Of a stretch of 64,000 bases of DNA, positions 31,890-42,514 are shown piece after piece. The position numbers and the translations under genes are program-made. The stretch is taken from contig OZ024809.1 in NCBI GenBank assembly GCA_964017045.1, positions 5,851,012 through 5,915,011 on the forward strand, written 5' to 3'. The notes under the pieces were generated by a model. That model was not told the origin of the DNA and made no database searches. It saw only the letters and a program-made list of their open reading frames with translations. Source of the stretch: Omphiscola glabra. Lineage: Eukaryota > Mollusca > Gastropoda > Lymnaeidae. Numbering within the stretch: the first letter of the stretch is position 1; every line of letters begins with the position of its first letter.

Positions 31890-32345
31890 TACCCTGTTGT
31901 AGAACTTAACAATGTCATGGTAGACCGAGGTATGTGGAAGTTTGAAACAGAAAGGACAATAAACAAAGAACGTATTGTTCTAGGGCCGTCTTCAGCAGGC
32001 AGGACACATGAAGAGATAACAATAAATAGAAGGTAGTTTGACAGCTTAAGCGTCCGCCATGTTCGCGTGTTGCCGGAAGTTGGGGTTTTAAAAATCAAGA
32101 TTGCAGGAAGTCGAAGTATTCTTGGTTTTGATATTCCCAACTTCCGGCAACACATGAGTATTACGAACAGTGAAGATTTTTAAAAATACTTTATATATCT
32201 TTTTATTTCTTCATTTGTCCTGCTTGCTGAGAAAGGCCTTAGTCGAAACGCTCTTCTCTTTCATTGTCCTATCTTTCTATCTCAAACCTCCACTAACATG
32301 CCTTGTTCTTCTATTTCCTTGAAACAGCTTGAAACAGTCCTTAAT
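31890..32345. repeat. Nested inverted repeat, possible retroelement terminus
   Basis: The inner arms GTGTTGCCGGAAGTTGGG (32067-32085) and CCCAACTTCCGGCAACAC (32136-32153) are perfect complements. Outside them, a sequence at about 32190-32335 (CTTCATTTGTCCTGCTTGCT and onward) reappears in reverse complement at about 31900-32040. A third, direct copy is at 42515-42705. All three carry a motif like CTGARGA...GGCC...GAAAC, discussed as a finding. Confidence 0.65.
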
Positions 32346-32361
32346 TTACTAACAATCTCAC

Positions 32362-32429
32362 CTGACTTGTTGGCCGGGGACACTTCCTGCCACTTGCTCT
32401 TGTCCAGGCTGTCAATCAAACCTTCCATT
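32362..32429 (-). CDS. First coding exon of the 97-residue protein
   Basis: On the minus strand a strong acceptor (CTTTTTTTTCAATTTCTTAACAG) ends at 32430, followed by A then ATG at 32428-32426. The exon encodes MEGLIDSLDKSKWQEVSPAN plus KS and ends TCAG, followed by the donor GTGAGA at 32361. Its phase matches the exon at 23911-24137 exactly, giving S-D-G-Y across the junction. The acceptor right before the ATG means an upstream exon exists. It may be purely 5' untranslated, or it could be coding, since one base precedes the ATG in frame; I could not find it. Confidence 0.7.
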
Positions 32430-32586
32430 CTGTTAAGAAATTGAAAAAAAAGGAGTTTAATTTAAAACTTTACTCACAAGAATGACATAATATTGTCTTA
32501 GTTTTACAAGTGAATGTGGTCTATATTTTCTTCTTAAGTCTAATGTAGAACCACTACTTAGCGCATGACGGTAGATTGATGTAGAG

Positions 32587-32784
32587 CTGTGGTTCTCAAC
32601 ATTTATAATGCTGCGACCTTTTAATACAGTTCCTCATGTCGTGGCGACCCCCAACAACAAAATTATTTTCGTTGATATTTTTTAACTGTTCAAGTTTAAA
32701 TATGCTTTTTTTCAGATGGTCTTAGGTGACCCATGGGAAAGGGTCGGGCGACCCCCATAGGGTAGAGTAGGGTCTCAAAAGATG
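32587..32784. mobile_element. SPIN-like hAT element, copy 3 (degraded)
   Basis: It starts CTGTGGTTCTCAACATTTAT and keeps GCTGCGACCTTTTAATACAG, TTCCTCATGTCGTGGCGACC, AAAATTATTTTCGTTGATAT and CAGATGGTCTTAGGTGACCC. The right end (GGTAGAGTAGGGTCTCAAAA) is heavily mutated. It lies just upstream of the first coding exon of the minus-strand gene. Confidence 0.7.
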
Positions 32785-33051
32785 CGCCTTAAGAATGGAA
32801 TGACAAACAATCCAAATTAATTAATCAATTCGAGCCGTGAAACCTTTCCATTCCCGTCGATTCACTATTGCTCCAAAACGGTTGGATTTTGAGAATCCAA
32901 ACAAAATGATGTATTAATGTACACTGTTCAAATATTAAAACAGCTCAACATTCAGATTCGTTCCACATTACTGGGAAAACATCAGGCAAAAAGTTTTGTC
33001 TGCACTTTAAGTAAAAAAGAAGAAAAATTTGGCCTTGAACACGCGAGAGCG

Positions 33052-33082
<31 letters not shown>

Positions 33083-34485
33083 GTGGGATGGGGGTATCCT
33101 CTCCCGTTTTTCTTGGCATACTTTTAAAGATGAATAAAAAAAATAATGGATAATTAGCTGTTTTGTTCTGTCACTACCAGCAGACGTGTGTTTGTGTGAT
33201 AAAACGGAGATGCGACTGAATCATGGAACATGTATTGTGTGTCAGATTCCTGTGACATAAAACAACAACATCAGGGAGCTCAATGCTTCGACGTCTGCCC
33301 GGAACAACGGGATGTTGGATGTGTACGGTGTTTGGTGAACGCATCTGTAGAGATAATCATGTCATAGGGTTCGTTTGAACAGATCTATGGACCGTTCATA
33401 GCTAAACACGCATGGACTCGGTTTAATGGGTGCCCGGTCTGCTTGTGGTAATTGCTGCACAGTTATTTGAAGAACTATAGAAACATTTCTGCAGTCACCG
33501 CTAAACGCTTAATGATGTGTCGTAAGCGTCTGTATGTAGACCCCACTGCTCCTTGATGACGTTCTACGGGGTCACGACCCGTGGTGTCGAGTGTTGTGGT
33601 GTACACTTATATTGTTTTATTGTCTTCCAGTGTAAAATTTTACCTCCCAAATGCGTTAAATTCTGGCATCGTTATCTATTTTCGTCATCGGGATATACCA
33701 GTAGGCCCTACTTTGAGAACCAGTGTATGAGAAACTATGATTGTAGGGGAAAAAAGGATGTTAACATGATATGTGATAATGGTAACTGCGATACTGTGTG
33801 TGTGACTGTAACGGTTCTCGCAAACATCGTTTAGGTTTGGACGTGTTGACGGAATTACCTCCAAACCCTGTCCCCTCCGTGTGTGGTTTTGTGATTCTCG
33901 CTATTTCCAGCAACACAGATTGCAGTAAGCAGACATAACGCCGATACGCTATAAGTTAAGTTTGATTTCTTACCCGCTCAAGTTTTAAATAGCTACACTT
34001 GTCAGGGGGAAAAAAATGCGTAAAAGACGATGTGCATGAATCAGCATAAAAATGTTGTTGTACAAAAATAGAGCAGCTGTTCACAAAATGTTTCTACAAT
34101 CGGATTATCCTGTCGAGGCCTGAACTTTCACCAACCAACGCCCTAGATTTGTTTCAGGAAGCTCAATGAGATTGTGTAAGATTTTTTTCTCTTGGTGTTG
34201 AAGGTTTTAAGGAATCTATTTTAACACTGCATTGATGACTAAAAACTAAATTTTTTTTGTGTGCAAAAGATCAACCCTGTCACTCTATCCCATTCGCTCT
34301 GGCTCTGTCATCATAGCTATGCCTGTATAACATTCATTATGGTCTTATCCCAATTGTTATGGCTCTATTACAATCGTTAAGACTTTATCGCTGGACTTTG
34401 TGAGTAGCGCCCGGGGCATGATTACCCCCCCTCACTACGCCACTGGTGCGAAGCACCCTTTAGGCGCCCCATTGCCTGTTTCTGT
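32785..34485. other. Anonymous DNA with a long T-run
   Basis: A T homopolymer of about 29 bases is at 33054-33082. An open frame at 33553-33834 (93 codons, several cysteines) was examined and not recognised. No gene is called. Confidence 0.35.
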
Positions 34486-34880
34486 ATGGAGCACGTGTTA
34501 TGATGCTATACATGGAGCACGTGCTATGATGCTATAAATGGCGAACGTGTTATAATGCTATACATGGCGGACGTGTTATGATGCTATACATGGAGCACGT
34601 GCTATGATGCTATAAATGGCGGACGTGTTATGATGCTATACATGGCGGACGTGTTATGATCCTATACATGGAGCACGTGTTATGATGCTGTACATGGCGG
34701 ACGTGTTATGATGCTATACATGGAGCACGTGTTATGATGCTGTACATGGCGGACGTGTTATGATGCTATACATGGAGCACGTGTTATGATGCTGTACATG
34801 GCGGACGTGTTATGATGCTATACATGGCGGACGTGTTACGATGCTGTACATGGCGGATGTGTTATGATGCTATACATGGA
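34486..34880 (+). repeat. 26-bp minisatellite with two alternating variants
   Basis: About 15 copies of a unit with GTTATGATGCTATACATGG, ending in either AGCACGT or CGGACGT. The two endings alternate irregularly. Confidence 0.92.
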
Positions 34881-34952
34881 GCAAACCATACGCATTTTAA
34901 CTTGCACATTAATTTAGACTGTTTAGTTTATAGGGTCTTTTTTTGCCTTCCT

Positions 34953-35038
34953 ACTAGCAAATTGCTCGGAATTGTTGGACATATCCAGGGATTTCACTAG
35001 CAAATTGCTCGGCAAAGTTGGACATATCCAGGGATTTC
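34953..35038 (+). repeat. 43-bp direct duplication
   Basis: Two copies of ACTAGCAAATTGCTCGG followed by TTGGACATATCCAGGGATTT, spaced exactly 43 bp. Confidence 0.85.
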
Positions 35039-35383
35039 GCTATTTCATTTTCAATTGATAGGTTCGTCAAGGATGACTGCCTGGAATCCGCCATGGTAGA
35101 CCGGACCCCAGACCCGCGGTTCACACTTAACTATAATAAACTAAGGGAATTTAAATATTTACTGGGTGACCCAGGCGCCCCTATGGCCACGGCGCCCTTT
35201 GCGAGGGCACTTGTCGCACACCCTAAAAGCCGTACTTGCTTTATCACTAACGTCAAGGCTCTTCCGCCATCGTAAAATCTCTATCACAACAACTGCTTCA
35301 CAACTATCTCAGTTGACATAAAGAGTACCTACACATCTAACAAGAAACTGTAACAGAAAGAAATCGGTTTGGTTTCCGAGTCT
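35039..35383. other. GC-richer segment with an unrecognised open frame
   Basis: The open frame at 35018-35275 covers a locally GC-rich stretch (35060-35275). The opposite strand is also largely open, reading LTLVIKQVRLLGCATSALAK. The compositional contrast suggests either an exon or, more likely, a repeat body. I do not recognise it. Confidence 0.3.
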
Positions 35384-36092
35384 TTGACTCCAGATCTACG
35401 ACTGGAGCTAAAATTTTACTTTTCGTATCTCCGAGACCCTGACTTCAGGACTGAATGTATTGCCCTTCTCTGAGACTTTGTGGTTTTTTTATGCTTAGAA
35501 CGTAAAACTTCTTCGTACCATCACCCGACGAGCCGTAGGATCTCGGTGTCTTTGTGTTGATCTACCCATGACGATAGATGTCTACTTGTTAGGCTATGCC
35601 CTTCACTTCATCCCGCGGGCCAGTGTAACCAATAGCAACTGATACTGATACATCAAACACCAACCGGTTTGCTGCACGATAACGTTTATTCTCCAGCAAT
35701 GACTTAACTATCTCTGATATATAACTTACATGCAATACTAATCAAGTCGTTCCAGCCAAACACACTAAGCAACACGCTAACGAACCACGGCCCTCTATTC
35801 ACTCTGATAACAACAACTAAGCTGACACGTCATTTCCACTTACCCAAATACGTCACAACAATCTAACACCGTAGATGCAGCTACACGTATAATCTCTAAC
35901 TAACATCTTTTACGTACCAAACATAACAACAGTGATTTCATACGCTTGACTCCAGATCTACGACTGGAGCTAAACTGTCACTTTTCGTATCTCCGAGACC
36001 CTGACTTAAGGACGGAATGTATTGCTCTTCTCTGAGACTGTGCGTTTTTTTTTATGCTTAGAACGTAACACTTCTTCTGTACCAACAACCCG
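35384..36092 (+). repeat. Pair of about 140-bp direct repeats enclosing about 420 bp
   Basis: The segment starting TTGACTCCAGATCTACGACT and running through CTCCGAGACCCTGACTT to GCTTAGAACGTAA occurs at 35384-35528 and 35946-36092 at roughly 90% identity by eye. The interior includes CAAATACGTCACAA and GCAGCTACAC, which also occur at about 39083-39140. The layout would fit a terminal-repeat retrotransposon in miniature. Confidence 0.6.
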
Positions 36093-36462
36093 TCTGAACT
36101 CAACCCCCCACTCCCCAACCCTTACACGTACGTGCGGGATAAAAAACAACAGCCATCTTTTGTTTCACGGTATAACCCCAGGCCTTGTACTCGCCCCCTC
36201 TATCTCTCCTAATTCTCCCTGCAGAATCACCCTGTCCCCCTTAAGCGCTCACACATGACTTGCGAAGAATTCTCTATCAATGGACGAGTGTGAAAAAGTG
36301 AGACGGCTTCACGCATTATCTATGTGAACCGTCAAGAGCGATCTGTCTGTTCCCATACATTTTTAGAAGCTGGTAGTATTTTTATATAATGGATCTATTC
36401 ACCTACATTCATTTTTTTAATGGCTTAAGAACTTTAAAATTGGCTCATTGTATTATGAATGA
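36093..36462. other. Anonymous DNA
   Basis: Nothing was recognised before the 23-bp array begins. Confidence 0.4.
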
Positions 36463-37952
36463 CCCCCCAACCTTCCATTGAATGCCCCCCTCCATCCTTC
36501 CATTGAATGTCCCCCAAACTTCCATTGCATGGCCCACAACCTTCCATTTAAAGCCCCCCACCACCTTCCATTGAATGCCCCCCCCCAACCTTCCATTGAA
36601 TGGCCCCAACCTTTTTTATTGAATGGCCCCCCAACCTTCCATTGAATGGCCCCCCAACCTTCCATTGAATGGCCCCCCAACCTTCCATTGAATGGGCCCC
36701 CAACCTTCCATTGAATGGGCCCCACACAAACCTTCCATTGAATGGCCCCCCAACCTTCCATTGAATGGCCCCCCAACCTTCCATTGAATGGCCCCCCAAC
36801 CTTCCATTGAATGGCCCCCCAACCTTCCATTGAATGGGCCCCCAACCTTCCATTGAATGGGCCCCACACAAACCTTCCATTGAATGGCCCCCCAACCTTC
36901 CATTGAATGGGCCCCCAACCTTCCATTGAATGGCCCCCCAACCTTCCATTGAATGGCCCCCCAACCTTCCATTGAATGGGCCCCCAACCTTCCATTGAAT
37001 GGGCCCCCAACCTTCCATTGCATGGCCCCCCAACCTTCCATTGAATGGCCCCCCAACCTTCCATTGAATGGGCCCCCAACCTTCCATTGAATGGACCCCC
37101 AACCTTCCATTGAATGGGCCCCCAACCTTCCATTGAATGGGCCCCCAACCTTCCATTGAATGGGCCCCCAACCTTCCATTGAATGGGCCCCACACAAACC
37201 TTCCATTGAATGGCCCCCCAACCTTCCATTGAATGGGCCCCCAACCTTCCATTGAATGGCCCCCCAACCTTCCATTGAATGGCCCCCCAACCTTCCATTG
37301 AATGGGCCCCCAACCTTCCATTGAATGGGCCCCCAACCTTCCATTGAATGGCCCCCCAACCTTCCATTGAATGGCCCCCCAACCTTCCATTGAATGGCCC
37401 CCCAACCTTCCATTGAATGGGCCCCCAACCTTCCATTGAATGGACCCCCAACCTTCCATTGAATGGGCCCCCAACCTTCCATTGAATGGGCCCCCAACCT
37501 TCCATTGAATGGGCCCCCAACCTTCCATTGAATGGGCCCCACACAAACCTTCCATTGAATGGCCCCCCAACCTTCCATTGAATGGGCCCCCAACCTTCCA
37601 TTGAATGGCCCCCCAACCTTCCATTGAATGGCCCCCCAACCTTCCATTGAATGGGCCCCCAACCTTCCATTGAATGGGCCCCCAACCTTCCATTGAATGG
37701 CCCCCCAACCTTCCATTGAATGGGCCCCCAACCTTCCATTGAATGGGCCCCCAACCTTCCATTGAATGGCCCCCCAACCTTCCATTGAATGGGCCCCCAA
37801 CCTTCCATTGAATGGACCCCCAACCTTCCATTGAATGGGCCCCCAACCTTCCATTGAATGGGCCCCCAACCTTCCATTGAATGGGCCCCCAACCTTCCAT
37901 TGAATGGGCCCCCAACCTTCCATTGAATGGGCCCCACACAAACCTTCCATTA
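36463..37952 (+). repeat. 23-24-bp minisatellite, about 1.5 kb, with higher-order structure
   Basis: About 63 copies of CCTTCCATTGAATGG followed by five to seven C and two A, differing mainly by GGGCCCCC versus GGCCCCCC. A longer variant with CCCACACAAACC recurs at about 36721, 36863, 37188, 37538 and 37933. A GGACCCCC variant recurs at about 37093, 37442 and 37813. On the minus strand all three frames are open for 440-490 codons, purely because the unit lacks stops. The left end is more degenerate. Confidence 0.96.
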
Positions 37953-38051
37953 AGTGACATTTAAAACTATGTATCTAAAGCAGAACAATTCCTAGGACAG
38001 TAGTTGTGAGAAACTTTTGATTGAATACATTTTTAAAATAAAGATATTTTT

Positions 38052-38140
38052 GTTCAATGACAGGCAACATGGACTCACGAATGACGTGGACTATGATTTG
38101 TTCAATGACAGGCAACATGGACTCACGAATGACGTGGACA
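38052..38140 (+). repeat. 48-bp direct duplication
   Basis: Two copies of GTTCAATGACAGGCAACATG followed by GACTCACGAATGACGTGGAC, 48 bp apart. Confidence 0.85.
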
Positions 38141-38284
38141 TTCAAAATATTTCAGTGATATTTACTGTTGTCGTCGAAGAAAGAATTGGGTCAATTTATT
38201 TTTATTGGACTTCACCTTCCAACAATTTAAATGGAATCCTGGTCCAGGCACATCTTTTAAATTCCACTCAACAGCAAAAATGGT

Positions 38285-38475
38285 CAAATTATTTAATCTG
38301 ACCTAGCAGCGAAAATATTAAATTGGAAATAGCAGCCAAAATATTGATGCTAAACTAGCAGCAAAACTACCGAATCTGAGCTTGAGGCCAAAATAATGAA
38401 TCTAAACTAGCAGTAAAAATATCGAAATTGAACTTGCAGCCAAAATATTAATTTTTTTAAACTTGCAGCCAAAGT
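38285..38475 (+). repeat. Degenerate repeat of about 28 bp
   Basis: Seven or so copies of a GCAGCCAAAATATT-like motif separated by AAACT or TGAACT. It is heavily diverged. Confidence 0.65.
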
Positions 38476-39179
38476 TGTCTAATACCACCGAACATTTATA
38501 AATTTTAAAAAAAAATGTTTTTAAATAATGAAAGACTACAGAGCAGAGAAAAAAATTTCTATGCGATGTTTTAAAATGCCTTCATATACAGAACATCACA
38601 TGAAATTGGGGATAAGATTAGAACAGAGCTAACATATACACGACGCTTATCTCTTTTAGTTTGATGTGTTCAAACGTGCAATCTGGAAATATTTCCCCCC
38701 CCTCCCCTATAGACCAGAAGGGAGCACCTGATACCGAAGTGATTAGGGCTCAGATTACTTTATGTGTGATGAAAGAGTAAAATATTGCTCTGCTCCAAAA
38801 CGTGTCCGTTGCTCAGCTTTGCTCTCTCATTCCAAACAAGGGCAAGTCGTCATAGGCCTTCAGCTTTATAGGATCGTCGGGGATCAAGGAACCAACAATT
38901 TCAACGACCCTTAACAACAACGTTGTTCTCGAATAAAGCATTTTTTGTTTGCATTTGTTTCATTGAAGGTTCATTTGTCTTTTTTAAAGAAGCGGTTCTG
39001 TAAATGGGTCAACGTGTGACGTAAGTGTGAGTTATATATCCTTCATTTTCCCCTTTAAAAATAATTTTTTTTTTACTGCATACGCAAATACGTCACAAAT
39101 ACAAAGCACACGGAAACAGCTACACAATTAATCTCCACACCAAAACACGAAACCAATTAACAAATTATTAAAATACCCC
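38476..39179. other. Anonymous AT-rich DNA
   Basis: The portion at about 39083-39140 shares CAAATACGTCACAA and CAGCTACAC with the interior of the repeat pair at 35384-36092. Nothing else was recognised. Confidence 0.4.
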
Positions 39180-39330
39180 CTCCCCCTTTTTTTTCCACCC
39201 TCATTTGAAAAACAGGAAAAACATGTATTTTGGGGGTTTGGAGTGGGGCTGAAACTTTGAAACGATGTGTTGTCCTCGGCAGCAAGCCTATGTGCCAAGT
39301 TTCAGCTCGATATGACGAACAAACACAAAT
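39180..39330 (+). repeat. Rep-A 3' half
   Basis: It carries the C-rich run, GGGGGTTTGGAGTGGGGCTG, CGATGTGTTGTC and GTGCCAAGTTTCAGCTCGAT in the Rep-A order, and ends ACAAACACAAA. Confidence 0.6.
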
Positions 39331-39663
39331 GAGTTGTGTGATATAAAAGACTTAAAATGACGCATGAATCAGAATTGTTAGATTTTTAAAAAATCTGAAA
39401 TACATTATCAGAGCCAAGTGTTATATTTGAGTTAAAAATTTCTTCTCTCTTGGAATTCAACTGTTATGAATACAATTGAATTAATTCACCAGAGCGCAAA
39501 CATAGCTGAACTATGCGTAGACGTTTGAAAAAAATTTAGTTATAAGAAAGGCAACGAAACGAGTACTGTTTATTTCGAATAAAATATGATTTATCCAATG
39601 TACAATCAAATCCGAATTTCACTTCAATTTTTTTTCGTGGAACTATTTTCCAAACGAAGTGGC

Positions 39664-39921
39664 TATTGTTACCCGGGTAACAGGAGTGAAAGGTTGGGAT
39701 TAAAAATCTATTTAATTATATTATTGTTGGGTTTGTAAGACCAAATGAGGTACCAAATGAAAGATAATGAAATGGACTATACGTTTGTAATCTTAAGTCT
39801 TCAGTTTTACTAAAATAAACTACTACAAATGACATCTGAATAGCATTGAGTCTAATGGTACCCGGGTGCTAATGGCGGCGATGCGTGTCCGGGTATCACT
39901 TCTGGTACCCGGGTACCAATA
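39664..39921. repeat. 258-bp element with self-palindromic ends
   Basis: The left end TATTGTTACCCGGGTAACA and right end TATTGGTACCCGGGTACCA (read inwards) match at 17 of 19 bases. Each end is itself a palindrome centred on CCCGGG. An internal GGTACCCGGGTGC at about 39858 is a third copy of the core. Confidence 0.5.
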
Positions 39922-40389
39922 CGTGCAGCATTTTCCAAAACAGCGCCACAGAAAAACAGATGCCTCTAAAAATATAATTTGAGTTGAGCAGATTGGACAT
40001 AATATATCTTTTTAGTTAGTCTTATAATTGTTCATCTAACGGAATATGACTTTTTTTTTTTACCTTTTCTGATTAATTCATAATCATGATAAATTTAAAA
40101 AAAAGGTTTTTAATAACAAATTCTTGGATTTATTTTTCTCGGTGTAAATTTTATTTCACATGCTGAAAAAAAACCCACACTCATCCCAAAAGAAGCCAAA
40201 AATTTTTTTTGGTTTAGATAAGAATGAGAAATATGTTTGGACTGCTTTTATCATTAAACAGACATAAATCAAAAGATGACAGAAAGGTATAACATGTCTG
40301 GGATGGATTTTCTCTTAGGAATGCGTCTTTAAGGCATGGCGTCATATAAACATGCGGCGCGTTCAAAGAACCCGACTCTGTAGTCTCTT
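39922..40389. other. Anonymous AT-rich DNA
   Basis: No gene. The minus-strand open frame that starts in the array to the right ends here without recognisable features. Confidence 0.4.
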
Positions 40390-41110
40390 TCTGGGACTCG
40401 ATAGTGTTCTTATCTTCCCGTGACTCTGTAGTGTTCTTATCTTCCCGTGACTCTGTAGTGTTCTTATCTTCCCGTGATTCTGTAGTGTTCTTATCTTCCC
40501 GTGACCCTGTAGTGTTCTTATCTTCCCGTGACTCTGTAGTGTTCTTATCTTCCCGTGACTCTGTAGTGTTCTTATCTTCCCGTGACTCTGTAGTGTTCTT
40601 ATCTTCCCGTGACTCTGTAGTGTTCTTATCTTCCCGTGACTCTGTAGTGTTCTTATCTTCCCGTGACTCTGTAGTGTTCTTATCTTCCCGTGACTCTGTA
40701 GTGTTCTTATCTTCCCGTGCCTCTGTAGTGTTCTTAACTTCCAGTGACTCCGTCATAAATTTAACTTCCCGTGACTCCGTAGTATGTTTAACTTCCAGTG
40801 ACTCCGTCATAAATTTAACTTCCCGTGACTCCCTGGTATATTTAACTTCCAGTGACTCCGTCATAAATTTAACTTCCCGTGACTCCCTAGTATATTTAAC
40901 TTCCAGTGACTCCGTCATAAATTTAACTTCCCGTGACTCCCTAGTATATTTAACTTCCCGTGACTCCGTAGTGTTTTAACTATCCGAGACACCATGGTAT
41001 TTTGTATTTTTCACTTCCCATGACTAGCAAGCGTTTTTAACTTTCCTTTACTCCATGATGTTTTCACTTCCCGTGACTCCCCAATATATTTAACTTCCCG
41101 TAACTCCGGG
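40390..41110 (+). repeat. 27-bp minisatellite grading into a 54-bp two-unit repeat
   Basis: The left half consists of about 13 near-identical copies of GACTCTGTAGTGTTCTTATC plus TTCCCGT. The right half alternates two diverged forms (TCATAAATTTAACTTCC and TAGTATATTTAACTTCC), giving a 54-bp period, and then decays. Nine-codon periodic frames are open on both strands (minus-strand ESREDKNT repeats). Confidence 0.95.
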
Positions 41111-41233
41111 TATTTTTAACTTCAGCGTCTTAACTTTTGGCACAAGATGTGATACAAATCACGTACTCAAAGACAGTCGTCCGAAGTTTTAGAATTTTTT
41201 GAGAAGTTGGTATTTAGATCTTGAGTTTATTAT

Positions 41234-41585
41234 TAGGGCTGTTAACGATTAATTTAAATTTAAAAGTTAACTTTTGAAAAAAAAAACGATTAATTAATAG
41301 TTAATTTCGATTAGATCCAAAAATTAAAATTAAGTAAGTCGTAAGTAACATTTATTAAACATACTTGTCGAAAATCGAAATAACACTGGAATGTCTCCTT
41401 CATATGCCATATTTTAACCAACTACGCAAACAGACAAGTTTGTTGACATTATTTGGTTCAAGTGATATATACTTTTAGACTTCCGGTACATTTGTAAGGG
41501 ATGGGTTAAGTGATGGGTCGATTAATCGTTAAAAAAAAATAATCGTTAAAACATGTAACGATTAATCGATTAATTAGCAGCCCTA
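41234..41585. mobile_element. 352-bp hAT-like MITE with 8-bp target duplication
   Basis: The ends are inverted repeats TAGGGCTGTTAACGATTAAT at left and TAGGGCTGCTAATTAATCGA at right read inwards. They are followed by multiple copies of ATTAATCG or its complement near both ends. The flanks TTTATTAT and GTTATTAT match at 7 of 8 bases. Confidence 0.75.
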
Positions 41586-41629
41586 GTTATTATATTTCTT
41601 GATTGATTCGGCGTAGTGAACATTAACTA

Positions 41630-41935
41630 GAAAGTTAAACGGAAATGGTTAAACTGGAAAGTAAGACTAGAATATTAGACTAGAATGTTAAACTAGAATT
41701 GTAAACTGGAATGTAAGACTAGAATATTAGACTAGAATGTTAAACTAGAATTGTAAACTGGAATGTAAGACTAGAATATTAGACTAGAATGTTAAACTAG
41801 AATTGTAAACTGGAATGTAAGACTAGAATATTAGACTAGGACGTTAAACTAGAATGCTAAATGAGAATGTTAAGCTAGAATATTGCAACAGAATGTTATA
41901 CTGCAATGCTAGACTAGAATGCTAGAGAGAAATGC
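41630..41935 (+). repeat. About 52-bp repeat built from a degenerate 13-15-bp unit
   Basis: The sub-unit is ACTAGAATGTTA-like. The block GACTAGAATATTAGACTAGA plus ATGTTAAACTAGAATTG and TAAACTGGAATGTAA is repeated three to four times, and degenerate single sub-units follow. Confidence 0.8.
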
Positions 41936-42033
41936 TTTCGACGGCACAGAAACAAAGGCGCCGTGTCGCTCTACCCCTAAAGAAAACATTTCAAATCTAA
42001 ATTACCGTATAAATATTTTGTTGTAATACGTCA

Positions 42034-42137
42034 CAATAGCCAGAAACCCAATGACAGATGCAACATCCAACCAAAGTCTTCTTTCCAATAGCCAGAAACC
42101 CAAAGAGAGATCCAACGTCCCACCGAAAGAAGTCTTA
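42034..42137 (+). repeat. 52-bp direct duplication
   Basis: CAATAGCCAGAAACCCAA starts at 42034 and at 42086. The second half of each copy is diverged. Confidence 0.7.
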
Positions 42138-42514
42138 CGTCTCTTCAAACGCATTTCCCAGCTGCTAAGACAACACGCCAAGGGGCAGCTACGTGGTGGG
42201 TTTGTTGGGATGTTTGTGGGTTCCATACAAACAGTCTTTGCTGTCTACCCAGGTGCGTTGCTATTCATAAATTTTCCGCAGATGTCTTGGCGGCCCTGGA
42301 AGTATGTGCGTGTTTACATTGTCGAATGATACATCTGACATGTTCTTGCTTTCGTACTAACAATTCCACCAGTCTTGCGTGTTAAATCAAAGAGCTAGAA
42401 AAAGAGTCAAGATTCCATCGCTTGTAACAAAGGATTAGGCATGGCGAATGTTGAACTCAGTGTTTGTGGAACAGAAATAAAATAATCCCTAAAACAGTTC
42501 TCTATATTCATGAT
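42138..42514. other. Anonymous DNA
   Basis: An open frame at 42051-42329 overlaps the duplication on its left and has a hydrophobic stretch. I found no support for it as a gene. Confidence 0.35.

Noticed and set aside
33054..33082. Long T-run as the poly(A) tail of a processed pseudogene on the minus strand
   Set aside because: No retrocopy body was recognised on its right side, so a simple homopolymer is the safer reading.
33553..33834. 93-codon plus-strand open frame with cysteines
   Set aside because: Composition changes along its length and nothing is recognisable. A possible acceptor (TGTCTTCCAG at about 33631) is not enough to call an exon.
35018..35275. 85-codon plus-strand open frame in GC-richer DNA
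   Set aside because: The opposite strand is equally open over most of it, so a repeat body is more likely than a host exon. It is kept only as an unrecognised segment.
36453..37960. Minus-strand open frames of 444-494 codons
   Set aside because: They lie wholly in a 23-24-bp tandem array and all three frames are open, giving the same peptide motif out of phase. That is expected of a stop-free repeat unit, not of a gene.
40214..40979. Nonapeptide-repeat open frames on both strands
   Set aside because: They come from the 27-bp array; there is no start context or unique domain beyond a short non-repetitive tail.
42051..42329. 92-codon plus-strand open frame with a hydrophobic segment
   Set aside because: Its first third is a 52-bp duplication, and there is no homology or splice evidence.
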